Positions 24,641-36,508 of a DNA stretch of 64,000 nt are shown one piece after another. A program made the translations under genes and the position numbers. The notes below the pieces were generated by a model, which made no database searches, was not told the origin of the DNA, and was given only the letters and a program-made list of their open reading frames with translations. Position 1 is the first letter of the stretch; the number at the start of each line of letters is the position of its first letter. Source of the DNA: Ampullaceana balthica (Eukaryota; Mollusca; Gastropoda; Lymnaeidae); assembly GCA_944989445.1 (NCBI GenBank), contig CALYLW010000053.1:858001-922000 (forward strand), given 5' to 3'.

Positions 24641-25294
24641 TTGTTTAGATAATAATATTAAACTAAATTATTTTTCTATTTTTTAAAATTTAGAAGAAAA
24701 AAAACAAACAACTACAACAATTTTACGAGGAAAAAACGAAAAGGGTCGAAACATCAGGGGATCAAAGAGTTCTGTAGTCGAACTGTCTCTAGCTTAAAAA
24801 AAGCAGCCACACGCCTCCTCTGTCCCTTAGACCGCAATCTCCCTCAATTAATCGAATGCATCCCTGTTTGCTAATCTCTATCGAGCTTTCTGCAAAATAT
24901 ATTTGACTGAAGTATTAGTAGTTATAAATTTAATTTTTTACATAATTTTTTTAAAATGTGTCTCGAAAATGTGTATATACTCTTTACACCAACATTTATT
25001 TATACACACCTCCAGTTGATAGTATTTAATTTTGTATTGTCCCTTCTGTACAAAACACCTACATGGCTTATCATGTCATACTTTTCTGGATTTTATAAAC
25101 TCATTGTAGGCTAGGCACAGTAAGTTTTAAAAATATTATCGCAAGCAAAAGAGAAAAGTCGCTATTTTGATACAGTCGCTGTTATGCAGTCGCTATTATG
25201 ACGGTCGCTGCTTTGAACGTCGCTGTTTTGATACAGTCGCTATTTTGAACTCGCTATTATGACGGTTGCTGTTTAGACGGTCGCTATTGTGCCC

Positions 25295-25771
25295 GGAGGC
25301 GAATGTGAAAGATTGTTCAGGTCGGCTGGATATATTGTCAATAAGACCCGCTCATCACTTGAACCAAACAATGTCAATACACTTGTCTGTTTGAGTTGTT
25401 GGTTCAAAGATGTCATATAAAGAAGACGTTCCATTGATATTTCGATTTTCGACAAGTATTTTCATAAATGTTACTTATGACATCGTTAATTTTTCAACAG
25501 CCCTATTCAAAACATTTAAAAAAAATTATAAAAATGTAAGACTCCACAGAAACCAGGAAAAAGCGTAGTAAGTGAAGATCTACTCTATAGAAAGAATGTC
25601 TGTGATATTTCATATAAGATGAGATAAGTAGAAATCAAAGGTGGAGAAGGTAATCCAACACTGGCATTTTAAATATTGAATTTACTCATAAAACGATTTA
25701 ATATACACAATAATTTGCAAAAAAATCAACACAATTATAAAAGATACACACCAGCAAAGGCACACACAAAT
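25295..25771. other. Intron-like DNA, nothing recognised
   Basis: Between the GGGCAC transposon and a family-A array; no exon seen. Confidence 0.5.
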
Positions 25772-26762
25772 AAAAAAAAACCCCATAAAAAACAAAGTTT
25801 TTACTATAAATCCTTTATGTATGAGTCGTAATTAAAAGAATGTTCATTATAATACGCAGCGCAAGACCATCCAAAAATACAAATTTGTAGTTGTGTCGTC
25901 AAACATGTTTAATATAATGCGCACCGATCAGGAATATGTTTATAAAAAGTGTTGTCAATAAAATACGCACCTAATTGCGCGACAGAAAGGTTGTTCAATA
26001 TAATGTACACCCTTACACTCTATCTCAAAAGATAACATGATACATAAGAATAAATAAAATAATCTAAAAAATCAATAATTCAATTACGGTACACGTGATC
26101 GATCTGAAATTTCGATACATAGTTTTTATCATCGCCATCAAACTGCCTGCTAAATTTCGGCTCGCTAGCTTACGAGCAAGTGGGTTAAAAATCGATCAAA
26201 AGTTTTGGCGACAAGCAATCAAGCAATCAAGGGTGCAGACACAACGAGTTAATATAAAGGATTTAAATTTTAAAAAAAAACCGTAAAAAAAACAAGTTTT
26301 TGACTATAAATCCTTTATGTACGATAAGTAACTAAAAGAATGTTCATTATAATAAGCAGCGCAAGACCATCCAAAAATACAAAATTGCAGTTGTGTCGTA
26401 AAACATGTTTAATGTAATGCGCACCGATCAGGAATATGTTTATAAAAAGTGTTGTCAATAAAATACGCACCTAAATGCGCGACAGAAAGGTTGTTCAATA
26501 TAATGCGCACCCTTACACTCTATCTAAAAAAATAACATGTTACATAGGAATAAATAAAATAATCTAAAAATTCAATAATTTAATTAACGTACATGCGATC
26601 GATCTGAAATTTTGATACATTGTTTTTATCATAGGTACGAAACTGCCTGCATAATTTCAGCTCGCTAACTTACGAGGAAGTGGGTTAAAAATCGATCCAA
26701 AGTTTTGGCGACAAGCAATCAAGGGTGCAGAAACCACGAGTTAATATAAAGGATTTAAAAAG
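25772..26762 (+). repeat. Family-A tandem array, two ~490 bp units
   Basis: Same block order as the array at 12442, with units starting near 25772 and 26273 and closing at TTAATATAAAGGATTTAAAA. Lies in the intron just upstream of the first catalytic exon of the metalloprotease. Confidence 0.85.
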
Positions 26763-26942
26763 AGAAAGATAATGACATGAAGAGAGAGAGAAAGAGAGTG
26801 AGCGGCGAGTTGTATAGCATTGCACCAAATTACGAACATACATAAGTTAATCTTAACACTTGACTTTGTCCTTAGCTTCCAAAACAATGCGCCAAAGTAA
26901 AGGACAAATCAAATCAGAAAAGTAAAATATAACTGACGCCAG

Positions 26943-27127
26943 AAGACCCTAAAGATATTCTGTCTACGTCACAACTTCGCAGACGTCGTCAGACGACCTC
27001 CACATACTACTTCGACATCGTTGCTGTCATTGACTACCGGGCATACAAACGATTTCTGGGAAGCTCCAGTAGCAGAACAGAGGCTGTACAGAAGCTACTG
27101 GAGTACTACACATTTGTTATTAGAGGA
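26943..27127 (+). pseudogene. Metalloprotease exon: furin site and start of catalytic domain
   Basis: Acceptor GACGCCAG; reads EDPKDILSTSQLRRRRQ, then YYFDIVAVIDYRAYKRFLG and TEAVQKLLEYYTFVIRG; donor GTAGGT. RRRR is a clear pro-protein convertase site and YYFDIVAVIDY is the first strand of the reprolysin fold. 185 nt, ending in phase 0, in phase with the next exon. This exon itself looks undamaged. Confidence 0.8.
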
Positions 27128-27403
27128 GTAGGTTAAGTTGATTTGACTCGAGTACTTACTACACGTTTGTTATTACAATATTAGATTGAAGTTGATTAGA
27201 ACGTAATTTAAAGTATTGCTAAGGTGAATAATTAACAGCCACCCATCAAATACAAGGCCGTAACATACGGGTGATTCATGCCTCTAATATATGACAGAAA
27301 AGCTAATCAAAATCAACATAGCTTGAATAAAAAACACAAGCCAAACTAGTTTTTGAAGTGAAACAAAATGATTGTTTATTGTCAGAACAAAAATTAGGGT
27401 ATA

Positions 27404-27665
27404 CTAGTGTATCACCCGTCAAAAATGACAGAAGTTTTCAAAATAAATAAACATCATATTAGAAAATAACGTAATACAGAACTTTCATTTATTTTATTCA
27501 TTTTTATTTGATTCATTTATTATCATATTGAACAATTTTATGCGGAACTTTCGAAAAGTGTTATTTTTGGTGCCGCACTATAAAACCAAATCGATCGCAG
27601 CGCCACCTAACATCATTATAATTACATCCATACATACACACAACGGGAATTATGTATAGTGATAT
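27404..27665 (-). mobile_element. Helitron family 2 partial copy
   Basis: Plus-strand A|CTAG at 27404-27407, then GTGTATCACCCGTCAAAAATG and CCAAATCGATCGCAGCGCCACC as in the other copies. The far boundary is approximate. Confidence 0.6.
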
Positions 27666-27785
27666 TTTTGGAAATTATTATCTATCATTAAAAAATCTCT
27701 TGAATATCCTTTCGAAACGATTGTAGACTAACGTAGATGTATCTGTCAAAATGTGTTTGTGGTGAGTTCATTTCGGTCTTTTCAG

Positions 27786-27863
27786 GTTGATCTTCTCTAC
27801 CAAGGAATAACGACAACAAACTACAAAACTCGTGTCCGACTTATCAAGGTGATCGTGGCTGAG
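27786..27863 (+). pseudogene. Metalloprotease catalytic exon (VDLLYQGI)
   Basis: Acceptor TTTTCAG; reads VDLLYQGITTTNYKTRV, then RLIKVIVAE in phase 0. If it runs to VAE the donor is GC (GAG|GCATTA), an unusual GC-AG intron or a mutated donor. The alternative donor AAG|GTGATC at 27848 would drop VIVAE. Confidence 0.7.
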
Positions 27864-28582
27864 GCATTAACTATACATTTTTTGGTAAAATAAAAATGTC
27901 ATTTTCCCTTGATAATTTGCTGTTTGTTGATTGTTTGGTAGATAGGGTCAAATAGCATGCAAACTTGTTGTTATTATGTCGTAGTGTTATTTATATATTT
28001 AATTATAGCTGCATTTAAACAAATAAAAACTTCAAAAATCCCATCGAATTTGTCTCTTAATCATTATGGGCTATGACAATTCTTCGAAAATTTAAGTCTA
28101 AAACCGTAACATATTTTTTGAAAAAAAAATACTTTTAACAAATATAATGTTTGAAACCAGCAACACATGCTCTTTTCAATAGAGCTTATGTCATCTTTCA
28201 AATGTTGTTGCTTTCTTTTCAGGAAATTTTGGAGATAAAAAATTTGTATCATCATGACAGCTTCGATCATTCCTAAAGTTTATTTATAAATTTCTTCTAA
28301 TTATTTGTTCACATATATATACGTGTACGCCAGGTTACTTACATTTACATGTACTCACCAGATTGTCCATTTCGTTTTTGTAAAGCTAAATGCTAACAGT
28401 TGTAAATTTGAATGAACAATTCAAAAGTTTAAAGTTTCAACAAGATGGTATGGAGTGGAAACTTCACTAGAATTATGAGGGCAGAATGGAATGCACACTT
28501 TAAAATTTGTCCCAAAAACTGAATGCTAAATGTTGACACCTTCAACTAAAATGTGTCATAATTATTTGTTATTATCTTTCAG

Positions 28583-28738
28583 ACAGCCAATGATTCAGCT
28601 CTCACGGAAGTTTTGATTCGCCTCGTCTCGCTATGATATAGTCAACCCCGAAATGAGTTTGGACGCTTTCAGTAAATTTGTGGTCAACTCGGGCCGTGAC
28701 GTCATTGGCCCTTATGATCACGTCATGTTGTTTACTGG
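28583..28738 (+). pseudogene. Metalloprotease catalytic exon with frameshift
   Basis: After acceptor CTTTCAG the first frame reads TANDSALTEVLIRLVS and stops at TGA. The next frame reads YDIVNPEMSLDAFSKF, then VVNSGRDVIGPYDHVMLFTG, up to donor GTAATA. Both halves fit the family, so one net base has been gained, or two lost, around 28615-28632. Confidence 0.75.
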
Positions 28739-30478
28739 GTAATAGATAAAATTTTAATAATTTATTGGTCTTAAAAACTGAAATGCACTTAGATTTAATG
28801 TATAAAATATTATGGTAATTTAAAAAAAAATTGCTTATTAGTGTGTCTGAAAATAACAATAGAATATTTCTGAATAGTAAATACATTTCTATTTAAAGAG
28901 TTGAAATGTGAGACCAACTTGTTATTTTTCACGAAGTCTATATGAACTCATAATATACAGGTCCATTAAATTTTTTTTTGGGTACAATTCTGAAAATTAA
29001 ACACAAAATACAATCATATATTAAATGCTTATATAGCAGCACACACATTTAAGCTTTACGAGATGAAGACAAATTAAATGAGTTAGTATTGCACCAAATA
29101 AAACTTAAAGCACTGCATTTTTATTTTGAAATACAGATGTAAGCTTTAATAAAATATTTAATTTTATTCTAACTTAAACTAACTTAATAATATTCATTGA
29201 TTTACACACTGTACAGTTTACTTTATTTTGCAATATAAAATTGAAAGGAAAGGCAGAAAATCTAAAATTTACTTTTCTGCTACAATATCTAATCTCCAGG
29301 CAAGACACACCAAAAAGAATAATGTAAAAAAATGTGTGTATTCTATAACTAAATATTTATTTTGGTTGAAAGTATTGCTTAGAAAAAGACGCTCTACATT
29401 TTAACTGTTGAAACGTCATTTAAAACAGGTATTTAATTTACTGTCAAAAATATTCCTGGCCATCCAGCAGACATCTTGGACATAACCCGTGGTTTAACTC
29501 TCCCGCCGAAAGAAGGGATAGTTTTCTAGCGATTAAAATCTTCAGTCACACTCCGTATAAATTCGCAGCATTAAAATCATATGTAATTATTTAATAAGAT
29601 TTCTTTCTTGCGTTTACCTTCACAGATGTCATTCATTTATTACCATGGTACTTAAAGAAACATAACCATAGCTGAACTGATACATGACGTCACTGTCACC
29701 CCTCACCACACCCACCCCAGTTTAAAAAGAGAGCTTTCGCATCCTTATCTTAAGTGTAAAGTTTCATAAGCAACAAACACTTTGTTTCCGAAATGAACAT
29801 CTTTTAAAAGACGAGTTATTGATTTCTATTATCTAGTTTTTTGTTACTTGATTTATTTTATCTTCAGGACCACGCTACTCGCCAAAATAAAAGATTTAAG
29901 ATTGTTTGTAAACAATATAAGTTATTAAATCTTTTTTTTTCTTACGCCATGAACTCAGTCCAACAGATATTATAATTATTATTATTATCCAAACTGAATC
30001 CACTCTAAGGTTTAACATGACTTTATTGCATAATGGAATTTCCAACAAAGATATCGGGGGTAAGTAATGAACCCCTTTGCAGTCTATGACGGACTATGGG
30101 GCAAGTGAAGTAGCGTTCACAAGCTTTTAGCCACCACTAACGAGCAGGGGAATGTGTGGCCAGCACAATGCCCCAGTGGCCTTGCCAGTACTTGGGCAAT
30201 ATCGTTTGTTATTAAAAGACATATTTTAGATGTGAATTAAAAGCAATGTATTCATTAAAACATTTGAAATCAATGATCCCATAGTCAAGAACTTACAAAT
30301 TATAACTTTTTAAACATCCAACTATAAAGGTAGCGAAGATTTTTCTCTAGAAATGGGCCTAGGCTTCAGAATAATTCAAAGAAAAAAGTGAGACTTTACA
30401 CATGGTGTTTTTACATTTGTCACTTTCAATCATATATTTTAGTGATTCGACATAGGTTAGGGTGTTATGATTAGAGTA
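28739..30478. other. Intron-like AT-rich DNA, no exon recognised
   Basis: The phase difference between the flanking metalloprotease exons calls for one more exon in this or the next interval. An acceptor-like TTATCTTCAG near 29870 is the best start I see, but its translation does not convince. Confidence 0.5.
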
Positions 30479-30811
30479 TCTATATATATATAATTCACCA
30501 GAACAAGAACAAGTCGTGTGCAAATAAGTATGACAAATGACCCTCGCTGGGGTCGACCAATCACAGCACAGTTTATGGTTGGAAAGCGATGGTAGTAAAG
30601 GGTGGGGCGGGTGGGGGCAGGTAATAACAACCGCAATGTGCATATCTCGAGACCAACAATGCGTCAATGATTCACCACCCTCACCTAGATGTTCACTCGC
30701 GTTGTTTTCATTTCTTCATGCTGCTGTTTGTGTATTTACTCCCCCCCCTGTTCCTTGCACTATCTATGAGCAAGTCTTCGGCGTATGCTACACTGCGGAT
30801 CGTATCAAGTT
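30479..30811 (+). mobile_element. Helitron family 3 copy, short form without tRNA-like part
   Basis: Starts A|TC(TA)nATTCACC and shares CCCTCGCTGGGGTCGACCA and AGTAAAGGGTGGGG with the 11523 copy. It ends with a decayed hairpin (GGCGTATGCTACACTGCGG) and CAAG instead of CTAG near 30808-30811. It lacks the tRNA-like module of the other two copies. Confidence 0.6.
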
Positions 30812-31034
30812 TGAATAAATCTACTTATTGTACAGTCAAAATATTTATTATAAAAACCATCTATAGTATTAAGTATAATGACATGTCTGTTTCTGAACAT
30901 TTCTTATTTTCAATATTGCTATCTTTAATGAATATTACTACCTACTTTTCTGCTGGCCATGTTGTGCAATGGTTTTGTCTACTAATAGATTCTATAATAG
31001 ACATGCAATGACCCTTGATTACATTATCTTTAAG

Positions 31035-31146
31035 GCTTAGCGTACGTTGTAACTTTCTGCAACAAGGATGGTCAAAGCTCTTCAATGGTTGAGGATTCAC
31101 AAGGATTTTCTAGTATCGCTACTGCTGCCCACGAACTCGGTCACAG
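31035..31146 (+). pseudogene. Metalloprotease zinc-site exon (HELGH)
   Basis: Acceptor CTTTAAG, donor GTAGTG. Reads GLAYVVTFCNKDGQSSSMVE, then DSQGFSSIATAAHELGH. HExxH supplies two zinc-binding His and the catalytic Glu of M12B proteases. The exon ends in phase 2 (AG of a split Ser/Arg codon). Confidence 0.85.
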
Positions 31147-31360
31147 GTAGTGAGAAAATTAATTTATTCTCAATTTCAACTTAGTGAAACTGCGACATTC
31201 ATCTCTTGCAATAAACCTCTTTACATCTGAAATTTATTTACATAAGCTATATATGTACAAAGAGCATTAATGTGCTTCGAAAACATAACACACACACATT
31301 AATATTTTAGAGGCCCTTATTCCCGTTAATTAAGTCACAAGTAATTAAGACATGCCACAT

Positions 31361-31711
31361 AGTGAACGGTCTTCCATTAGAGAACGTTTTCCCTAAGGTG
31401 AACGATCGCCCTATAGTGAACTGGTGCCTGACATTGAATGGTTGCCCTATATTGAATGGTTGCCATATAGTTAACGGTTTACCTATAATGAAAGGCTTAC
31501 CTATACTGAAAGGTTTACCTACAGTGAAAGGTTTACCTATACTGAAAGGTTGACCTACAGTGAAAGGTTTACCTATAGTGAAAGGTTTGCCTATAGTGAC
31601 TGGTTTCCTTATGGTGAACGTTTTCCCTGAGTTGAGCGGTTGCCCTGTAGTCAACTGTTGTCGTACAGTGAACGATTACCCTTTAGTGAATGGTTGCCCC
31701 ATATTGAATTG
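31361..31711. repeat. 18 bp minisatellite (GGTTTACCTATAGTGAAA type)
   Basis: About 19 copies of an 18 bp unit in the metalloprotease intron. The period keeps frames open on both strands (GKPFTI on minus). Copies in the centre are most alike and those at the edges most diverged. Confidence 0.95.
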
Positions 31712-31906
31712 GTGCACCGAAACGTCTTCAAAGTTGTTCAAACATTTGTTTCTCTCATTCTCTATCGTTAATACAGTTGTTTCAACAATTTAAATGCATA
31801 TTAATTAACCATGTCATTTCAGACATTTATGATGGAATACGGTAGTTATTAATCGTTTTATAGTAAATAAATAATAAAATAATTGATTTTTTGTTTTTGC
31901 TATTAT

Positions 31907-32200
31907 GGGACGCGGTGGTCGAGTGGCAGCGCACTGGACTGTCGTACCGATGGTCTCGGGTTCGAATCCGTGTGAAGGCAAGGGTTTGTTCCCGGGGCCT
32001 AGGGCGTCCCTGAGTCACCCCGCTCCGAATGGGTACCTAACACTACATGTAGTTAGGCGGCTGGGTAATGCGTGGAACCCACAAAGCCGTGGCCTGTGAA
32101 CGCTGCATCCCTTGCCAACAGATCATCTGTCATGGTCTGTGGACGCAACTATCTTCTTCATAGAAGGAGCGTCTGTATAGATAAGATAAGATAAGATAAG
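31907..32200 (+). mobile_element. tRNA-derived SINE
   Basis: The head GGTGGTCGAGTGGCAGCGC (A box) and GGTTCGAATCC (B box) has the spacing of a tRNA. A ~200 bp body follows, and the 3' tail is AGAAGGAGCGTCTGTATAG then (GATAA)n. The tail also ends a LINE fragment at 59100-59216, a possible partner LINE. Confidence 0.85.
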
Positions 32201-32320
32201 AACCAAATTTAAATACATTCAACTAGTATGTCTCAAGTAGAAAACAGGAAATGTGAGTCCTCAAATTATTATTTTATTATTATTTTTTATGTATGTATTT
32301 GTTCTCATTTTCTTCCAAAA

Positions 32321-32515
32321 CATGTCGGCCCGACACGATGGTGAAAAAAGTAACACTTGCAGCGCAAACGATCACTACATTATGGCTGCCACTGCACCAC
32401 TTTTGCAAGACGTTGTCAATCAGAATCCCTGGAAGTTCTCAAATTGTAGTTTAAAATACTTCACAAACTATTTCATGAAGCTACTAAAACAACGTAATGA
32501 AAAGCATCAGAAATT
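32321..32515 (+). pseudogene. Metalloprotease exon with third zinc ligand and Met-turn
   Basis: Reads MSARHDGEKSNTC, then SANDHYIMAATAPLLQD, NPWKFSNCSLKYFTNY and FMKLLKQ. Together with HELGH this completes HExxHxxGxxHD, except that the conserved Gly is Ser. YIM is the Met-turn. By phase the exon should begin at 32321, but the two bases before it are AA, not AG, and no usable AG lies close by. Possible donors are GTAATG (after LLKQ) or GTAAGT at 32516. Confidence 0.75.
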
Positions 32516-33414
32516 GTAAGTAGTAGCCACCTTTACTTTTAGCATTAACGCCGTAATAATATTTGATAGTTTCATTCGCATTTTGCAGAATCAGTACTCG
32601 CACCAAAATAAAAATACACGAATTGTAAGAAAGTAAGAATATAGAAGTTTGTATCTTGTAGAGTATGGAGTACACAACAGTTTCTAATATGAAAACCAAA
32701 TAGGTTTTGCAAGAAAACCGTTTCCCTTGTTTTGAAAAAGGTTATAACCGAGGCTCATTCTTACAGCACTTTATTTAGATTCGGGTAACGCAGTGGCATG
32801 CCTATTGCTAACGCTTAGAACATTTTTCATATACATGTACTTGCAATGAGTTATTATATTCTTATTTTCATCCAGAAAGAACGTACTGCTCAATAAAATC
32901 TTAAAAAGTTCCTCGAAAATTTAATTTTATTTAGTACAAAACTAAAAATAATAAAAGAAAAACTGTTACAAGTGATTTTCATATTTCCGGTTATTGCGCG
33001 CGTAATGGCAAACACGTTACGACAAACTAGGAACGGATATTAATAAAATGATTTTATAGTAAAAAAATGATTTTACTCACGGACCAGAGTCCCGTCCAGT
33101 GGCGTAGCTAGGGTCATGTGCGCCCGGGGACATGACACAAAATCTGTGCCCCTTGTCAGACCGAAAGATTCTTGGGGCTCACTGAGCCCCCAAGAAATAT
33201 GTGAAAATTTACTGTTTATATAGTTCGTTTTCGAAGCTTCTGGTATTTTAATGAAATAGAATACAGACTAATAATTCTCTATACGATTGTAAATAGTTTA
33301 TTTGAAAAAAATACTCTACTAATTATACAATTAGACATAGTCTACAAAAATATTATTCTCCTTGATTTTAATGTCGCAAACACGTCAATCACGTTGTTAA
33401 AATAATATTCTCAA

Positions 33415-34860
33415 GTGTTTCTCTTTCGATGCTAAGGAGTGCAAGATCACTCAGACGATCTTGTCCCATTTAAGCACGTAAATAAGACAAAATAAGCTTC
33501 AGTTTGCTGAAGGACCGCTCACAGCTTTCAGTTGAAACAGCAATTGTTAGAAGTATTTGAAGTGAAATGCACAGATTTGGAAATACGTCATACCCATATG
33601 AAACTATTAAACCAAGAAGATCCAAAGAAGTTTCCGATAGAAATTCTGTCCGGGTACTAAGTAGCATTTTTCAGTCTCTGATTTCTGTGCACAATTCATG
33701 ACCATTGACGTCAGTGTCGTATAAATTAGCAAAATCTAAGCAATTTTAACGAAGTGTATCGACTTTTGTCTCAGCAAGAAGAGTTTTGACGTCTAGTAAA
33801 AATCCAAATTTGTTGTTTAGATTTTTTAGACGTAAAAACCGTATTGATATCTCCTGTATATCAATTACGCTGTTCATATCACGTGGAATCTCTTCTTCTG
33901 CAGAAAGTCCTGCATCTCTTGTTAATTCTCCAGGTATCCTCCGATGTCGTCTAATCCTTCTGTCAACCTCGATTCCCCAAATTGTGCATCTTCCTTTCCA
34001 TTGTCTACCGCAACCTGGCTCAAATTATCACGAATGCTGATAATTTCTTGCTCAAGCGATTCAAGATCAGATGCTGCTTCCTTGAAATTCACAGTAGGAT
34101 TCTGCAACCGTTTCTGGACACGATCAATTTTCCCAATTATGATGTTCCAGAAATTAAAAAAAACTAGGAATTTAAAGTTTAATATACCTGCCAGCAAAGT
34201 TTCTGCATCACTTCTGGTGTCAGGCGTCATATTTGTATGTTCTGATAGTTTTTCCAAAAGCCCTACCAGTTCATCTAGTCCTCATAGATAGCTTTAACAG
34301 CTTCTGATCTTGCACTCAAGCGTGTTTCAGACTCCCTTTTCATTGTGATTGGCAACAACTCTTTTTAATTCTTCCCAACGAGTTGTTGAACGAGAAAAAA
34401 CAAAAATGTATACTTTCAACTGTTCCAAAAACGTGATAACAACTGGATCCTGTTTAGCTGAGTGTACTCCTGCTAAGTTTAAGCCGTGATTGCCACAGTT
34501 GACGAACAATGCTCTGTGATTTCTGGCACATATTCGCTGTTGAAGGCCGGATATATGCCCTGTCATTACAGCAGCATTGTCATAACATTGTGACCGATAG
34601 TCGGCTAGAGGTATGTTTTTAGACTCCAGTTTCTCTACGATAACTCTTTCAAGGCTTGCTGCGTCTTTGGAATGTATCTGGATAAAACCTAAAAATTATT
34701 CTTTGATGGTTTCTTTTTTAGTTTGAAAACCCACATCAACAAATCTGATGACTTGAGAAAGCTCTTCCCGGTGTCCTAGATCGGGTGTTGAGTCAAGTAA
34801 GATACCGTAGTACTTGTTTTTTATGATTTTTATAAACAGTTGATTCCTTACAGTCAATGA
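33415..34860 (-). pseudogene. hAT transposase with DUF4371-like region (ZMYM/THAP-type), broken
   Basis: Minus-strand pieces in order: YYGILLDSTPDL, SQCYDNAAVMTGHISGLQQR, NCGNHGLNLAGVHSA, then the C-terminal hAT dimerisation region SCERSFSKLKLILSYLRA and GQDRLSDLALLSIE. The DST and C-terminal ERSFSKLK motifs are typical of DUF4371/hAT transposases. Stops interrupt it near 34695 and before GQDRLSD, so it is not functional as read. Confidence 0.85.
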
Positions 34861-35188
34861 AAGTAGGTGGATAAATTCATTTTGGATTTCTGGTTATAAA
34901 TAAGATACTGAACCTGGATTTTCTCGGGCATGTTGTAAGTGTTTTTCTAACTGGATCATTCTGATCAAGTTTGATCACATAGAGAAAGGAACAAGAGGCG
35001 ATGTCTGATGTTTCATATAAAAGGAACCCAACTTGCTTTGACATACCGACACAAACCCGTGAGAGGAGAGACCTTCCCTCCCTCCCCCACGTTACTCCCT
35101 CCACAGTAGAATTAGGGAAGTAAGATTTTTCTTTTTAAAAAGAGTCACAGCATGTAGCAAAGGGACGCGAATTAACCATTCTGTAAGC

Positions 35189-36508
35189 CAGTGGTTCTCA
35201 ACCTTTTGAGATTCAAGGACCACTTGAAAAATGTGTGTCTTAGCTACGGACCACTACTAAAAATTGTGCTACTGCCGAGCTGGAAAGTTAAATATAATTA
35301 TACTGTGTATATCTTCTCTGTTGCAGACGCTCCTTCTATACAGGAGATTATTGCTAGCTATAAGTAGTATGCATGTTAGTTAGTAAAACTATACTAATAT
35401 GCTACGTTTTGCGTGCTCCAAAAACAATTTGTAATGGCTTTCTTTTGTAAAGAACAAATGTCAATTATATTAGTCTCAAAGCCTTCTTGTTTAATTACAC
35501 TTGCTAACTATAAAAAAAACTTTAAGTCATAAACAGTAGTTTGTATTAAAAAGACTGCTATATTATTTCATTTAGTACAAACGATGTTTTGTTTTTATTG
35601 TAAGCAATGCAGAAAATCCACTTTCACAAAGTTACAAAGGGTAAAAGTATTTTAAAAGCTATCTGAGACAGTTCGGAGTAGTCCAAAATTTCATCAAGCC
35701 CACTTTCTGATGCAACATATTCAAACTGGTATCGCTAGTCAGTTCAATGAATTGGTTTAATTACGATGTTGGTAATTTTATTTGATGAGACAATGTGTGC
35801 GAGATTAGGACTTGAAACCAACGAAAAACCACTGAACGTTAAAAATCACCAAAGTAGAATTAAAATTGACTCTGCATTGATTGAATGTGACCAGAAATCA
35901 AATTTATCAACAGTTCTTTATTTATTTCAACATTTTCTGGTCTCTCGGTGATTTCATATAATTGATCAAACATCTCAAAGTTACCTTGAAATCATCTTCT
36001 TTTTAAGAGATCAAGCTTTTTCGTAAAAGCAGACACTTTGACTCTGAGAGTAATATAATGTGTCTGCTTTCCTTGCCGAGTTGAATTAAGTTTATTGAGT
36101 TCTTTTAAAGTTTCAGCCAAGCAAGCTATAACAACAACCAATAAGCTATGGTTGAAATGATCAACAAGCTTTGAGTTTTTTCTACAAGAAACTCTCTTAC
36201 GTCATCACGTAATTCAAACTGTCTGATAACCAGCGAATTTCAGTACACATCAGTAACTGTTAATGTTCAAGATTCTTATTCGAACATAAGAAATCACAGA
36301 AATGAGAATTTAATAGACGAGCCTTGATAAAATTTAAAAGCTATTTAGGCCAGATCAAAAATATATTTTAAGTCTGCGTTAAATATTTTACTTGCTAGTC
36401 TTTCTCGATGAATCATACAGTGCGTAAATTTAATGCTTTGTTCGCGGACCACCAGACACATCTTCGCGGATCACGAGTGGTACACGGATCACAGGTTGAG
36501 AACCGCTG
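35189..36508. mobile_element. Nested non-autonomous hAT element
   Basis: Ends CAGTGGTTCTCAACC and GGTTGAGAACCGCTG are inverted. The flanks CTGTAAGC (35181-35188) and CTTTAAGC (36509-36516) are an 8 bp duplication with one mismatch. Inside lies a minus-strand SINE-type tail (GCAGACGCTCCTTCTATACA, about 35324-35343). No transposase was recognised. Confidence 0.85.

Larger units (their letters stand above)
23376..25294. mobile_element. Transposon with repetitive inverted ends (GGGCAC...AATAGCGAC)
   Basis: The left end starts GGGCAC and carries about five direct repeats of AATAGCGACTGTC (to about 23475). The right end (25150-25294) carries the reverse complement (GTCGCTATT, about eight times) and closes with GTGCCC. 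A ~1.9 kb interval between repetitive inverted ends fits a foldback-like DNA transposon. Inside are two Helitron ends, a 75 bp tandem duplication and two opposite AAGATGGCGGC motifs. No transposase frame and no sure target-site duplication. Confidence 0.65.

Noticed and set aside
29860..29930. Missing metalloprotease exon after acceptor TTATCTTCAG
   Set aside because: The translation (TTLLAKIKDLRLF) does not match what the family needs between FTG and GLAY, and no donor gives the required phase.
30359..31011. Open frames of about 100 codons near 30.5 kb
   Set aside because: They lie mainly in a Helitron family-3 copy and have no domain content.
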